A stretch of 64,000 nucleotides of DNA from Amia ocellicauda (taxonomy: Eukaryota > Chordata > Actinopteri > Amiiformes > Amiidae). The position numbers and the translations under genes are program-made. The notes beneath the pieces were generated by a model that saw nothing but the letters and a program-made list of their open reading frames with translations, did no database searches and was not told the origin of the DNA. How positions within the stretch are numbered: position 1 is the first letter of the stretch; every line of letters starts with the position of its first letter. Of this stretch, positions 39,405-50,900 are shown piece by piece. The stretch covers positions 2,040,501 through 2,104,500 of the forward strand of contig NC_089864.1 in the NCBI RefSeq assembly GCF_036373705.1. The letters run 5' to 3'.

Positions 39405-40624
39405 CACTCACCTAAAGGATTATTAGGAACACCATACTAATACTGTGTTTGACCCCCTTTCGCCTTCAGAACTGCCTTAATTCTACGTGGCATTGATTCA
39501 ACAAGGTGCTGAAAGCATTCTTTAGAAATGTTGGCCCATATTGATAGGATAGCATCTTGCAGTTGATGGAGATTTGTGGGATGCACATCCAGGGCACGAA
39601 GCTCCCGTTCCACCACATCCCAAAGATGCTCTATTGGGTTGAGATCTGGTGACTGTGGGGGCCAGTTTAGTACAGTGAACTCATTGTCATGTTCAAGAAA
39701 CCAATTTGAAATGATTGGACCTTTGTGACATGGTGCATTATCCTGCTGGAAGTAGCCATCAGAGGATGGGTACATGGTGGTCATAAAGGGATGGACATGG
39801 TCAGAAACAATGCTCAGGTAGGCCGTGGCATTTAAACGATGCCCAATTGGCACTAAGGGGCCTAAAGTGTGCCAAGAAAACATCCCCCACACCATTACAC
39901 CACCACCACCAGCCTGCACAGTGGTAACAAGGCATGATGGATCCATGCTCTCATTCTGTTTACGCCAAATTCTGACTCTACCATCTGAATGTCTCAACAG
40001 AAATCGAGACTCATCAGACCAGGCAACATTTTTCCAGTCTTCAACTGTCCAATTTTGGTGAGCTTGTGCAAATTGTAGCCTCTTTTTCCTATTTGTAGTG
40101 GAGATGAGTGGTACCCGGTGGGGTCTTCTGCTGTTGTAGCCCATCCGCCTCAAGGTTGTACGTGTTGTGGCTTCACAAATGCTTTGCTGCATACCTCGGT
40201 TGTAACGAGTGGTTATTTCAGTCAAAGTTGCTCTTCTATCAGCTTGAATCAGTCGGCCCATTCTCCTCTGACCTCTAGCATCAACAAGGCATTTTTGCCC
40301 ACAGGACTGCCGCATAGTGGATGTTTTTCCCTTTTCACACCATTCTTTGTAAACCCTAGAAATGGTTGTGCGTGTAATCCCAGTAACTGAGCAGATTGTG
40401 AAATACTCAGACCGGCCCGTCTGGCACCAACAACCATGCCACGCTCAAAATTGCTTAAATCACCTTTCTTTCCCATTCAGACATTCAGTTTGTAGTTCAG
40501 GAGATTGTCTTGACCAGGACCACACCCCTAAATGCATTGAAGCAACTGCCATATGATTGGTTGGTTAGATAATTGCATTAATGAGAAATTGAACAGGTGT
40601 TTCTAATAATCCTTTAGGTGAGTG
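39405..40624 (-). mobile_element. Tc1/mariner element, copy 2 (DD36E type)
   Basis: The 1220-bp element has intact CACTCACCTAAAGGATTATT termini bounded by TA. Its transposase is frameshifted. Confidence 0.95.
39437..40476 (-). pseudogene. Tc1/mariner DD36E transposase, one frameshift
   Basis: The sequence is almost identical to 12178-13218. A 1-base deletion near 40374 turns QLLGFSRTTIS into QLLGLHAQP, so the N-terminal HTH part (40249-40476) and the catalytic part (39437-40315, 292 codons) are in different frames. The catalytic residues (WSDESRF, QQDNAPCH, NPIEHLW) are all intact. The same deletion is present in copy 3. Confidence 0.95.
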
Positions 40625-40715
40625 TATATATACACATTGGTGTTCTGTGGCTCTACAATAAGTGAATGCACTCATGGCTACAAATGCTCAAATGGAGACC
40701 GTATAATGATGGGGG
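40625..40715 (-). repeat. Inverted partial copy of the 38500-38620 repeat
   Basis: CAATAAGTGAATGCACTCAT and CAAATGCTCAAATGGAGACC are the reverse complement, with substitutions, of sequences at 38525-38610 and 44625-44700. The similarity ends at GATGGGGGC. Confidence 0.75.
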
Positions 40716-40889
40716 CAAACCCAATTTCAAACACACCACGAAGTTCAGACGTTTCCATTTCACAGCACTCAGACGAGGGAGCAGGTGCTGTTCTGTGATG
40801 GAGACAATTTTGAGACTGAGTTACAATATCCCGCACAATGTATTCATAATGTGACGTTGGATTCTCCTTAAAGTAAAGGGACCCTAAGG

Positions 40890-42330
40890 TAGCATTAATA
40901 ACACTTAACACATTCAATTGGCGACGCACAAGTTAGAAGGAATATTGAATCCTGATAAACTCTCCCATCTGTGTTTTTCTGAAATTGGACAAATGCTGAA
41001 AAGGTTGGCATTGCTTGTTTTTGGATTTGTTTTTTAAATCATCAGCAGGTGAACCGCTTTTGAGTCGCTGAAGAACAACCACAACATTGCAGCTGGACTA
41101 ATGGAGGGAGAGGGAATCCAGGGAGGCTATCCTTTGGGTTAAATTTGGCCATTGGGTTAAATGATTAGGACCCCTCTTTTCATTGGCTGCTTTTTTTGAC
41201 GGACAACTCACAGCGCTTGTTCACTGTGCTGTACTGTGTCTCTCCAGGCCCAGGACTGCAGACCCCTGCCTGTCAGTATCCCCCCACTGAGGGTGTGAGG
41301 AGGGACTCAGGGAGAGGCAGCACCATGTGATCACTCTCTCCACTCTCTATGGAAATCACTGTTCCACTGCAGTCTCCTCTGGAGCTGCGCTGACCGGATC
41401 TCATTGCAAACAGAGAATAGATTTGCATGTAGTTCCAGGCAGAGACGCGGTCAGCCCTGGAGACACACAGATTAATATTGCAGAGCATCACACAAACAGA
41501 CAGAGAGAGAGAGCAACTGAGCCAGAGACACGCAGAACCAGACTGGACAAAGTTAAATTAAGTGACATTCTAAGCAGGTAAGGATTTGCAATTTATGATA
41601 CATCATGATTTCCCATTACTTTTGTACATTCCCATTCCTTTTGAAGAAAAACATGTATAAGGAGTAATGTATTTTTTAAATGTTTCTCCTAGTTTTCCTA
41701 ATACATGCCAAATTTCAATATCTAAGCTGATGGTTAGATTCTTAGCTCCCATTGTGAAAAATGAGCTGAGACATTCAACTGTGCAAACACCTGAAAGTAT
41801 TGGCCTTGACAAAGTCTGATGTTTTCTGAATCTTGCACATTACAAAAGACAAATGAAACAGATATTTTCTTTAAAGAATTATCTACATAATGTATAAAAG
41901 GGGAAAAATATGAATATAAGAGGTATACTCAAATGTTGTCATCTAAAGTACAAAATAATATCAAAACATATGTACTTTTATCCAATTATAAACTTTGTTA
42001 CAAAATCAGCTCTTGAATAAGAACTTTAATAACAGCTCCTACACTGTTTAGTAATTTAGTCCAGAGCTGCTCCCAGCCACTCCCTGTCTCTCCAGTGCCT
42101 GGATATTAGGAAGTCTCAGTCTAATAAGTGTCATTGATAACAGCCTTATTGATACTGACAGGGTATAAATCACAGCCACAGCCACAGTGGAGTACAATGG
42201 TGTTTTGTGTTGAACCAAAACCGGGAAGACGCTTCAGTCTTTGCATAATTTCCATGCTGTTTTCTGTCTCGTCTCTGCACAAGGAAATAGGGAGAGTAAA
42301 GCCCTCGAGCTGCACTGTGAGCAGGAGACG
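40890..42330 (+). repeat. Lectin 5'-flank duplicon, intact copy (P1)
   Basis: This segment is co-linear with 54505-55085 plus 61435-62690. Shared blocks are CTTAACACA(T/C)TCAATTGG, CCTTTGGGTTAAATTTGGCC, GGCAGCACCATGTGATCACT, TTTGCATGTAGTTCCAG, CTGATGGTTAGATTCTT, CTCAAATGTTGTCATCT and CCTGTCTCTCCAGTGCCTGG. It carries a likely non-coding first exon and represents the state before the LINE insertions in the other copy. Confidence 0.8.
41400..41577 (+). promoter_or_regulatory. Putative non-coding first exon of the lectin gene
   Basis: Sequence conserved between duplicons ends at AAGCAG before gtaagg. The equivalent donor gtaagg is kept at 61542. The lectin leader exon at 47909 starts after a ttgcag acceptor with 15 bases of 5' UTR, so an upstream non-coding exon is needed; this is the best candidate. 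The 5' border is not determined. Confidence 0.4.
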
Positions 42331-42532
42331 GGAGCTGCCAGGGCGTGGTGTGCCTGGTCAGACCCAGCGGCTCCATTGTGCAGTGTGTGCAAAGTAGAAG
42401 TTAAAAGTAGAACAGTTTTTTTTGTTTATGTAAACCAGTAAAATGTATGAAGAAAAACAAACCTTGAATATAGTAAGTTCACTTTTTTAGACATCTGAAA
42501 CAGAAAAATCCAACAGCTCTCATATGTAAATC

Positions 42533-42624
42533 CCACATAGATCTTGTAATAGGTATATATTGCTGACACAATATCAGCGTATATATATTATAATAGCAGC
42601 AGCAGGGAGAGCCAATTCAAACTG
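42533..42624. repeat. 90-bp direct repeat, left copy
   Basis: CACATAGATCTTGTAATAGG...GCAGCAGGGAGAGCCAATTC recurs with few changes at 43898-43986. The pair brackets the duplicated segment with the minisatellite. Confidence 0.85.
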
Positions 42625-42625
42625 T

Positions 42626-44805
42626 AAGTAGTGGAGGTGCACTGTATACAGACAAGTGTAGGTCCTGTAGGCTAATCTCATAGCTCTATCATGACCTTGG
42701 CTACCCAGCTAACACCCATAGGTTGCGACAACGTTGTGGCAGCATTAGATCTTCAGGGAGGCAGCACCATGTGATCACTCTCTCCTCTCTCTATGGAAAT
42801 ACCTGTTCCACTGCAGTGTCCCCTGGATCTGCACTGACCGGAGCTCATTGCAAACATACAGAAGATTTGCATTTGGTGTGAGGCAGAGAGGCGGTCAGCC
42901 CAGGAGACACAGATTAATACTGAAGAGCACCACACTGACAGAGATGCACAGACACAGAGAGAGAACACAGACACAGACACAGAGAGAGAGCACTGAGACA
43001 GACACAGAGAACACTGAGACAGACACAGACACAGAGAGCACTGAGACAGACAGACACAGACACAGAGAGAGAGCACTGAGACAAACACAGACACGGAGAG
43101 AGAACACTGAGACAGACAGACACAGAGAGCACTGAGACAGACAGACAGAGACATAGACACAGAGAGAGCACTGAGACAGACAGACACAGAGAGATAGCAC
43201 TGAGACAGACAGACAGAAAGAGAACACTGAGACAGACAGACAGAGACACAGAGAGAGCACTGAGACAGACAGACAGACACAGAGAGAGAACACTGAGACA
43301 GACAGACAGAGACACAGAGAGAGCACTGAGACAGACAGACAGAGACATAGACACAGAGAGAGCACTGAGACAGACAGACACAGAGAGATAGCACTGAGAC
43401 AGACAGACACAGAAAGAGAACACTGAGACAGACAGACAGAGACACAGAGAGAGCACTGAGACAGACAGACAGAGACATAGACACAGAGAGAGCACTGAGA
43501 CAGACAGACACAGAGAGATAGCACTGAGACAGACAGACACAGAAAGAGAACACTGAGACAGACAGACAGAGACACAGAGAGAGCACTGAGACAGACAGAC
43601 AGACACAGAGAGAGAACACTGAGACAGACAGACACAGAGAGATAGCACTGAGACAGACAGACACAGAAAGAGAACACTGAGACAGACAGACAGAGACACA
43701 GAGAGAGCACTGAGACAGACAGACAGACACAGAGAGAGAACACTGAGACAGACAGACAGAGACACAGAGAGAGCACTGAGACAGACAGACAGACACAGAG
43801 AGAGAACACTGAGACAGACAGACAGAGACACAGAGAGAGCACTGAGACAGACAGAGACACAGACACAGAGAGAGCACTGAGACAGACAGACACAGACACA
43901 TAGATCTTATAATAGGTATATACTGCTGATACAATATCAGTGTATATATATTATAATAGCCGCAGCAGGGATAGCCAATTCAAACATTGTCTTGCAGGTA
44001 GGTGACAATCACACACCGGCCAGTATGGTGACCAGGGTGACCTGTGTCACTCCACCCACAGGCTCACCAGCAGCTCAGCAGAGGTGTTTGCACCCTATGG
44101 GGCAAAGCTAAGAGGACTGTAACCCTTCGGTGTGGTTGTAAATGCCAAAGCAAAGCAAAACAAAGCAAAACATGCACACATATGTCTACACAAACAGGGT
44201 GCTCCGGGCAGTTAGGGGTTGTAGTGGCAGTCCTCCTTCTCAGCGGGTTAGCTGCCTCTGACTGGAAAGGAGAGGGATTAAATAGACAAGGCACAGCTGC
44301 CGCTGACATCACAATCGCCACGGTGCTCATTGCCTGCAGCCGTGAGTCCGCAGCCAGTTTGCGAAGGAGAGGACAACACAGCTGCGGCACATGAGCACCT
44401 CATCAGTGAGCGTCAGCAGCAGCCGTGCCGTGACAGGCAGCGTCCTGTCACAGTGGTGCCGGTGTGTGGTCGCTCCTGCGTGTCAGTTACCCACACGATG
44501 ACTTAATGTTAACGTAAAGGTAATGGAAAAAAAACACTGGGCACAGGGGGAGCACGTCAATTCGTCCCTGTCAATTTGCCCCGTGACAATCTGTCCCCAA
44601 ACGTCAGTTCACCCCCATCGTTATACGATCTCCACTTGAGCATTTGTAACCATGAGTGCATTCACTTACAGTATTGTAGAGCCATAGAACACACATATGT
44701 GTATATGTATTAGGCAGGCTATATCAATATATATACAGCTCTGGAAGACCACTCCAAATTCAGAAATCAATGCTAAGTGGTCTCTTAATTTTTTCCAGAG
44801 CTATA
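42626..44805. repeat. Segmental duplication, copy B
   Basis: This is the partner of 37836-38700. It includes a lectin-flank-like block (42758-42950), the expanded minisatellite and the right 90-bp direct repeat. It ends at a Tc1 insertion. Confidence 0.85.
42945..43890. repeat. Expanded CACTGAGACAGACAGACA minisatellite
   Basis: Some 30 degenerate units of about 30 bp have the form CACTGAGACAGACAGACA(C/G)AGAGAGA. There is no stop in three minus-strand frames, so long spurious open frames (up to 393 codons of Ser/Val/Cys/Leu) appear. The unexpanded form is at 61435-61500 and 41500-41535. Confidence 0.9.
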
Positions 44806-44809
44806 TATA

Positions 44810-46027
44810 CACTCACCTAAAGGATTATTAGGAACACCATACTAATACTGTGTTTGACCCCCTCTCCTTCAGAACTGCCTTAATTCTACGTGGCATTGAT
44901 TTAACAAGGTGCTGAAAGCATTCTTTAGAAATGTTGGCCCATATTGATAGGATAGCATCTTGCAGTTGATGGAGATTTGTGGGATGCACATCCAGGGCAC
45001 GAAGCTCCCGTTCCACCACATCCCAAAGATGCTCTATTGGGTTGAGATCTGGTGACTGTGGGGGCCAGTTTAGTACAGTGAACTCATTGTCATGTTCAAG
45101 AAACCAATTTGAAATGATTCGACCTTTGTGACATGGTGCATTATCCTGCTGGAAGTAGCCATCAGAGGATGGGTACATGGTGGTCATAAAGGGATGGACG
45201 TGGTCAGAAACAATGCTCAGGTAGGCCGTGGCATTTAAACGATGCCCAATTGGCACTAAGGGGCCTAAAGTGTGCCAAGAAAACACCCCCCACACCATTA
45301 CACCACCACCACCAGCCTGCACAGTGGTAACAAGGCATGATGGATCCATGTTCTCATTCTGTTTACGCCAAATTCTGACTCTACCATCTGAATGTCTCAA
45401 CAGAAATCGAGACTCATCAGACCAGGCAACATTTTTCCAGTCTTCAACTGTCCAATTTTGGTGAGCTTGTGCAAATTGTAGCCTCTTTTTCCTATTTGTA
45501 GTGGAGATGAGTGGTACCCGGTGGGGTCTTCTGCTGTTGTAGCCCATCCGCCTCAAGGTTGTACGTGTTGTGGCTTCACAAATGCTTTGCTGCATACCTC
45601 GGTTGTAACGAGTGGTTATTTCAGTCAAAGTTGCTCTTCTATCAGCTTGAATCAGTCGGCCCATTCTCCTCTGACCTCTAGCATCAACAAGGCATTTTCG
45701 CCCACAGGACTGCCGCATAGTGGATGTTTTTCCCTTTTCACACCATTCTTTGTAAACCCTAGAAATGGTTGTGCGTGTAATCCCAGTAACTGAGCAGATT
45801 GTGAAATACTCAGACCGGCCCGTCTGGCACCAACAACCATGCCACGCTCAAAATTGCTTAAATCACCTTTCTTTCCCATTCAGACATTCAGTTTGGAGTT
45901 CAGGAGATTGTCTTGACCAGGACCACACCCCTAAATGCATTGAAGCAACTGCCATGTGATTGGTTGGTTAGATAATTGCATTAATGAGAAATTGAACAGG
46001 TGTTTCTAATAATCCTTTAGGTGAGTG
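44810..46027 (-). mobile_element. Tc1/mariner element, copy 3 (DD36E type)
   Basis: The 1218-bp element has intact termini and TA duplications. It is inserted into the TA-rich stretch of segmental duplication copy B. Confidence 0.95.
44828..45879 (-). pseudogene. Tc1/mariner DD36E transposase, two frame breaks
   Basis: This copy shares the copy-2 deletion in the HTH region (GLHAQP instead of GFSRTT). It has a further small deletion near 44864 that changes the C-terminus to KERGSNTVLVW. The catalytic triad residues remain. Confidence 0.95.
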
Positions 46028-46294
46028 TATATGATATTATATTAGTAATGTAATAATAACTAATTTAACTAATTTATCACCACAGGCTGGGTTAAATACT
46101 GCCATCTTCTCCACCAGTGTCACAGCACAATATACAGCAACAGAAGAATGTAAACAAATTACCAAGGACAAGGAAGCCTGGAATGAGCACACACACAAAG
46201 TGACTTAAACAGGCTAATATAACTTTTCTTACTAAGAATTATACAGATAAAAATAACTAAACACTGTTTACATCTGCTGACACATAAACAAGCA

Positions 46295-46425
46295 TAGATC
46301 CATCCATTCATCTTCGAAACTTATCCACGCTTATCCTAGTGAGGGTCGCAGGGAAGCCAGAGCTGATCCCAGCATAGGGCGCAAGGCATGCATACACCCA
46401 GGATGGGACACCAGAGTGACAAGCA
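46295..46425 (-). mobile_element. Retroposon 3' end, antisense
   Basis: CATCCATTCATCTTCGAAAC then CTTATCCTAGTGAGGGTCGC and CACCCAGGATGGGACACC is the reverse complement of the 3' part of the element at 18488-18744. Confidence 0.75.
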
Positions 46426-46427
46426 TA

Positions 46428-47900
46428 GATATAACTTACAATTTGTCGGCGACGCACACTGGTCTGGCTAAACACACTGAATGGGAGCTAACAATGTAAA
46501 CGTTTTTTGCCAACTACTTTTACTTGCGTCTGGCTGAACTGTGGAAAAATCACACTGCTGTAGCGTAACTGGCAGGCAGAGTTAGTGCTCTTAAGCAGAT
46601 TTACTCAACTATATTACAACCCTCTGCAGTCTTTAGAGTTGCACTGAATCACTGCTGTACTGCACCGTGTGGGCACTGGAGTGCTCTGACTGGGTCAGTA
46701 CTGAGATGCACCACGATACATCAATTGCAACGGGAGCACATGAATGTGCCGGTAGCTGTGCAAAACTGAGGCCAATTATTCATGATAACATGGCAGAGAT
46801 GTCTCTCTCCGGCTCTCAGGCATGCATGACAAGAGCAGCTTCCTGAATCTCAACTCTTATGCCTCGGTTCCACTGGCTTAAGCGTCGTGTCGTGCCAAGC
46901 CATCCTCAGACGCGTCCCAGAGCTTTTTGCAAAAGCAGGCCGCTGTGATCCGTCCCTCTGATGGAGGAGCAGCGACTGTGGGTTTGGAAACACTATGAGC
47001 GACACAGCCTGAGTGGAGAGGACTTTGTGTCTGTTTTATTATTTGTGCTTTACATGATTGTAAACAGCATAATAAATACATGTTTCTGTTCAGAGATATT
47101 AGGAAGAGCTAAACGTGTAGAGACAACATTATATTCAGACAAGCATGTTCACATAAGAATACGTTTCCATGTGCAACAATAATACTAAATAGCAAATATG
47201 TATTGATATTATTATCGTCATCATTTGTGCTAGTATATATGTATTTTAAACGGCACAGCGTGACTTCCTTATCTTATTACTCTTAATACAGATTTGTAAT
47301 TGCAAACAATACTTTTTGCCGATGCGTCCGCCAGTGGAAACGGGGCAAAAGAGTCCCAGGAGGAGAAGGAAGGAGATCCCTGGCTATAGCTGCTGCTGTG
47401 GGCCATAGCCGTTGGTCTGGTAAGAAAGGAGTCCCTTTCGCTGCAGGGATGTCCATTATACAATGAGTTCATGTGTTCCCGTGCTATCGACAACAGCCGA
47501 TTCCCCTATGGGTAGTAGTCTCAACTCAAAAGATAACTCGTACAATATTGATTTTTCAGAAAGTCAAATCAAGTAAATGTGAGATTCAAGAATATATTTT
47601 TTCAATTTATCAAATCAATACTTTTGTATTTATATAGTGCCCTTCGCAGGGTAGCCACAGAGCGCTATACAGAAACATGTATCCATTGCTTTATTCATTA
47701 TTTTTGACTGTGTTTATTATATACACGTCTCACTCCAGCTCCAGTGTTGAGGTGATGTTATGTGAGGGAGCACCATGTCACCAAAACACATCATTGTGTT
47801 GCAACAACATGTGCATCTATTCAGTGCTGTTGAGTTTTACACCAAAAATGTAAAACTGCCATCTTCTGTCCTACCAGTCAGCACTAACCCGTGTCTCCGT
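46428..47900. other. Upstream region of the lectin leader exon
   Basis: 46859-47350 is bounded by inverted GCCTCGGTTCCACTGGC and GCCAGTGGAAACGGGGC and is likely a non-autonomous TIR element (PIF/Harbinger- or hAT-like). 47505-47620 is homologous to 62930-63045 (GGGTAGTAGTCTC(A/G)ACTCAAA), linking this region to the second lectin locus. Confidence 0.5.
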
Positions 47901-47923
47901 GTTTGCAGACTGACAGGCCAGTC

Positions 47924-50900
47924 ATGGAGCGGAGGGTGTTTCTCATCCTGCTGTTCTCAGGTCAGTGTCCCCTGTGTTCCGGACTGTGTCTGACACACAA
48001 TCTGACAGGAACAGCCCTGATCACATCACCTCACACTGTTGGCCCAGTATTGGCTCAACATCACCCACTACAGTGACGGGACTGCAGCCCTGAGCCAGTG
48101 TCCTTCTGCTGACTGGGCCCAGTCTCTCAGCAGCAACACTGACCAGCAACACTGTCACACAGCCAGGACTCCACAGCACCAGCACAGCTACACACACAAC
48201 TAGAGACCCTGAATCAGCACTGACTGACTCTCCACACCGACTCACCAGCATTGCTGTAGGACACTCAGTGATATCCAACATCACAACACTAAAGACACAA
48301 GAGGACACACTGATCTCCCAGTTTCCTATAAACCCACTGTCAACCCCTGCTGGCCCCACAGCTGCTGGGCCCCTGTGTGTCTCTGCTCTGAGTGACAGTC
48401 TGTGTGTGTTGTGTTGTGTGTTTCCAGGGCTCTGCAGTCTCTCCTCATGTCTCGCTCGTCAGTATGTCTTTGTGAACAAACCCCTCACCTGGACTGAGGC
48501 ACAACAATATTGCCGAGAGAAACACACTGACCTGGCCTCCATTGACAACGCAGAAGAACTGGACAGACTGCTCAACGCTGCAGACAGCGCTTATACAGGG
48601 CAGGCCTGGATAGGACTGTATTATGAAATGAACAGCTGGCAGTGGTCCCTGACAGAAAGTGCTTTCTATAGAGGGGTGCAGTTGGAGTATCACATGTGGA
48701 GGTTAGGAGAACCAAATAACCATGGTGGCAAAGAGAACTGTGGAGTAACGGACATCTATGGTCAATGGCGGGATTTTGTTTGTGGAGTACAACTTGCCTT
48801 CATTTGCTATGAAGGTAAGCCTCTTCATTACTTCAATCTGATATACTATTAAACACGGCAGCTGAGGTAAATGAGGGAGGAGTGGATAGGTACATCAGCC
48901 ACAATTCTTCCCCTCAGGCCAGTATCACACAACTGCTCCTCACAATCTCTAGTCCCTATGAAAGACTCAAAGGAAAACTCCCGTCAGATCTAAAATCATG
49001 GTTTTATGTGTCTTAATGTGTTGTTATACTGTATAAGATGCATACCACTCAATCATGTGAGCAAATTTTTAAAATGAATAATTTAGAACTTACTCAATAT
49101 AGCTGGAGTCATAAGTCTTTATTTGTTTCTTGAGAAAAAATAATAATTATATTCTAGTATTACATAAGAAAGTTTACAAACGAGAGGAGGCCATTCGACC
49201 CATCGTGCTCGTTTAAATTTACATATTAGTACATTTAAAATGTTCCTTGTTATTTTACTCATTATATTACCCCCATTCCTTCCTTTTGCCATGCAAAACA
49301 ATTTGACTAATCTCTGTAGTCTGGTAATGCGTTTTTAAATGTATACCAAATAAGTGCAGTGGTTCACCTTAGTTCTCAGTTCAACAGCGTAGACAACTGT
49401 TAATGAAGCACACAAGTTACACACAAGTTAATCAGCAACTTCAGAAAGGCTCAGCAATAATAGAAAAGAAAGCAATCTGCCAGTAGTCTGCTCTAATCTG
49501 TGTTACAACTAAAACAGTAATTACAAACTAAGTGTAATAACTGTAGGGATGTTATGAACTCGACAGCGTCTCCTGGATTCACATAGAATTCACTTCAATG
49601 GAGGCCATTAAGGTAAAACATGAATCAATACTGTACAATCAATTAAAATAGTGACGTCTCTAACTCACCTCTAATGTATTGGAGACTAACAGAATGTGGA
49701 TTCAAGTGCGTACTCAACCAAAAGGAGGGCAAAGGCTTAAAAGTACAGAAGGGAGATCCAAAAGACGTATTAAAGAACAGTCCAGAGGTGTATCAATTGG
49801 TCAGCCAGGCAAAACAAGGATCCAAAGTAGAGGTTCCTTCATCTCAAGTTGTGACATTTCCTTCATGAATTCCCCACCTTCACCACCAGAAGTCGCCACT
49901 TCCCCACAGATTACCATTCCCATTACCTGTTCTCTCATTTGCGCCACACACCTGTTTCCAGTTTCACCTGACCTTCACATCTCTATATAGCCTATACCTG
50001 TCTGCTTCCAAAAGTCTTTGCAAAGTTTTGTTTGCAGCCCAGTAGCAATCCCGAGCCTGTTATTTATTTCCTGACCTTTGTTTGCTGACCTTTGCTTATC
50101 CCTATGACCTTTGCTTCTTGGATTTCCCGAGATTACTGACACTTATATAGTGATGCCCTTACCATTAATACTATTACACATCATGTACCAATAAATTACT
50201 TTGTTCACCAGCAAACCTGTAAACTGTGTTACATTCATGTACAGCACAGGAAGAAGAATATTGATCTTGGGCATTATAGGATGAGACATTACATACTGTA
50301 AGAACATTTACAAGCTAGAGGAGGCCATTCGCTCCATCATGATCATTTGGTATCGATTAATATCTGAGTGATCCAAGGATCCTATCCAGTCTGACTTTAA
50401 ATGTTCCCAAATTTTGAGCTTCTACCCATTAATACCTCCTCCTTATTTATCCTGATCTCTCTTAGGGTTTGACTGGACTGATTGTTAATCTGTGGCATGT
50501 TATGCATTTTTTCTTTTGTAAAAACCTCTGTGAAATACTCATTTAGAACATTTGCCACATCTTGTTCGTTTTCCAAGATACTTCAATTTTTGCCCTTTAG
50601 CTGTTTCACTTCCTCCTTTATTGACCTCTTGCTGTTGTAATATTGAAAAAGCTCTTGCATTAGTTTTAACTCCAAGAGCTTTGTTTTGTTCTATTTCCCT
50701 CTTTGCTTTCCTGATCCCGCTCTTAACATTTCTTTAGAGTCCTAGATATTCTTGGTATTTTGTTTCATATTATTGATATTTTGTTTTGGTACATTGGTAC
50801 ATTGTATTGGCTGTGTTTTCTGTTACATCCATTAAATACATTAATCAAGAGATGTACTGCAGTCTGAACCAGCTGGGCTTTGTCTTCACAGAGACCAGTA

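Noticed and set aside
42753..43934. Open frames of 393, 334 and 305 codons on the minus strand
   Set aside because: They are overlapping frames of the CACTGAGACAGACAGACA minisatellite; the composition is pure Ser/Val/Cys/Leu repeats with no domain.
49870..50220. Possible solo LTR (CTGACCTTTGTTTGCTGACC region)
   Set aside because: Composition is LTR-like, but no TG...CA ends, duplication or paired copy could be found.
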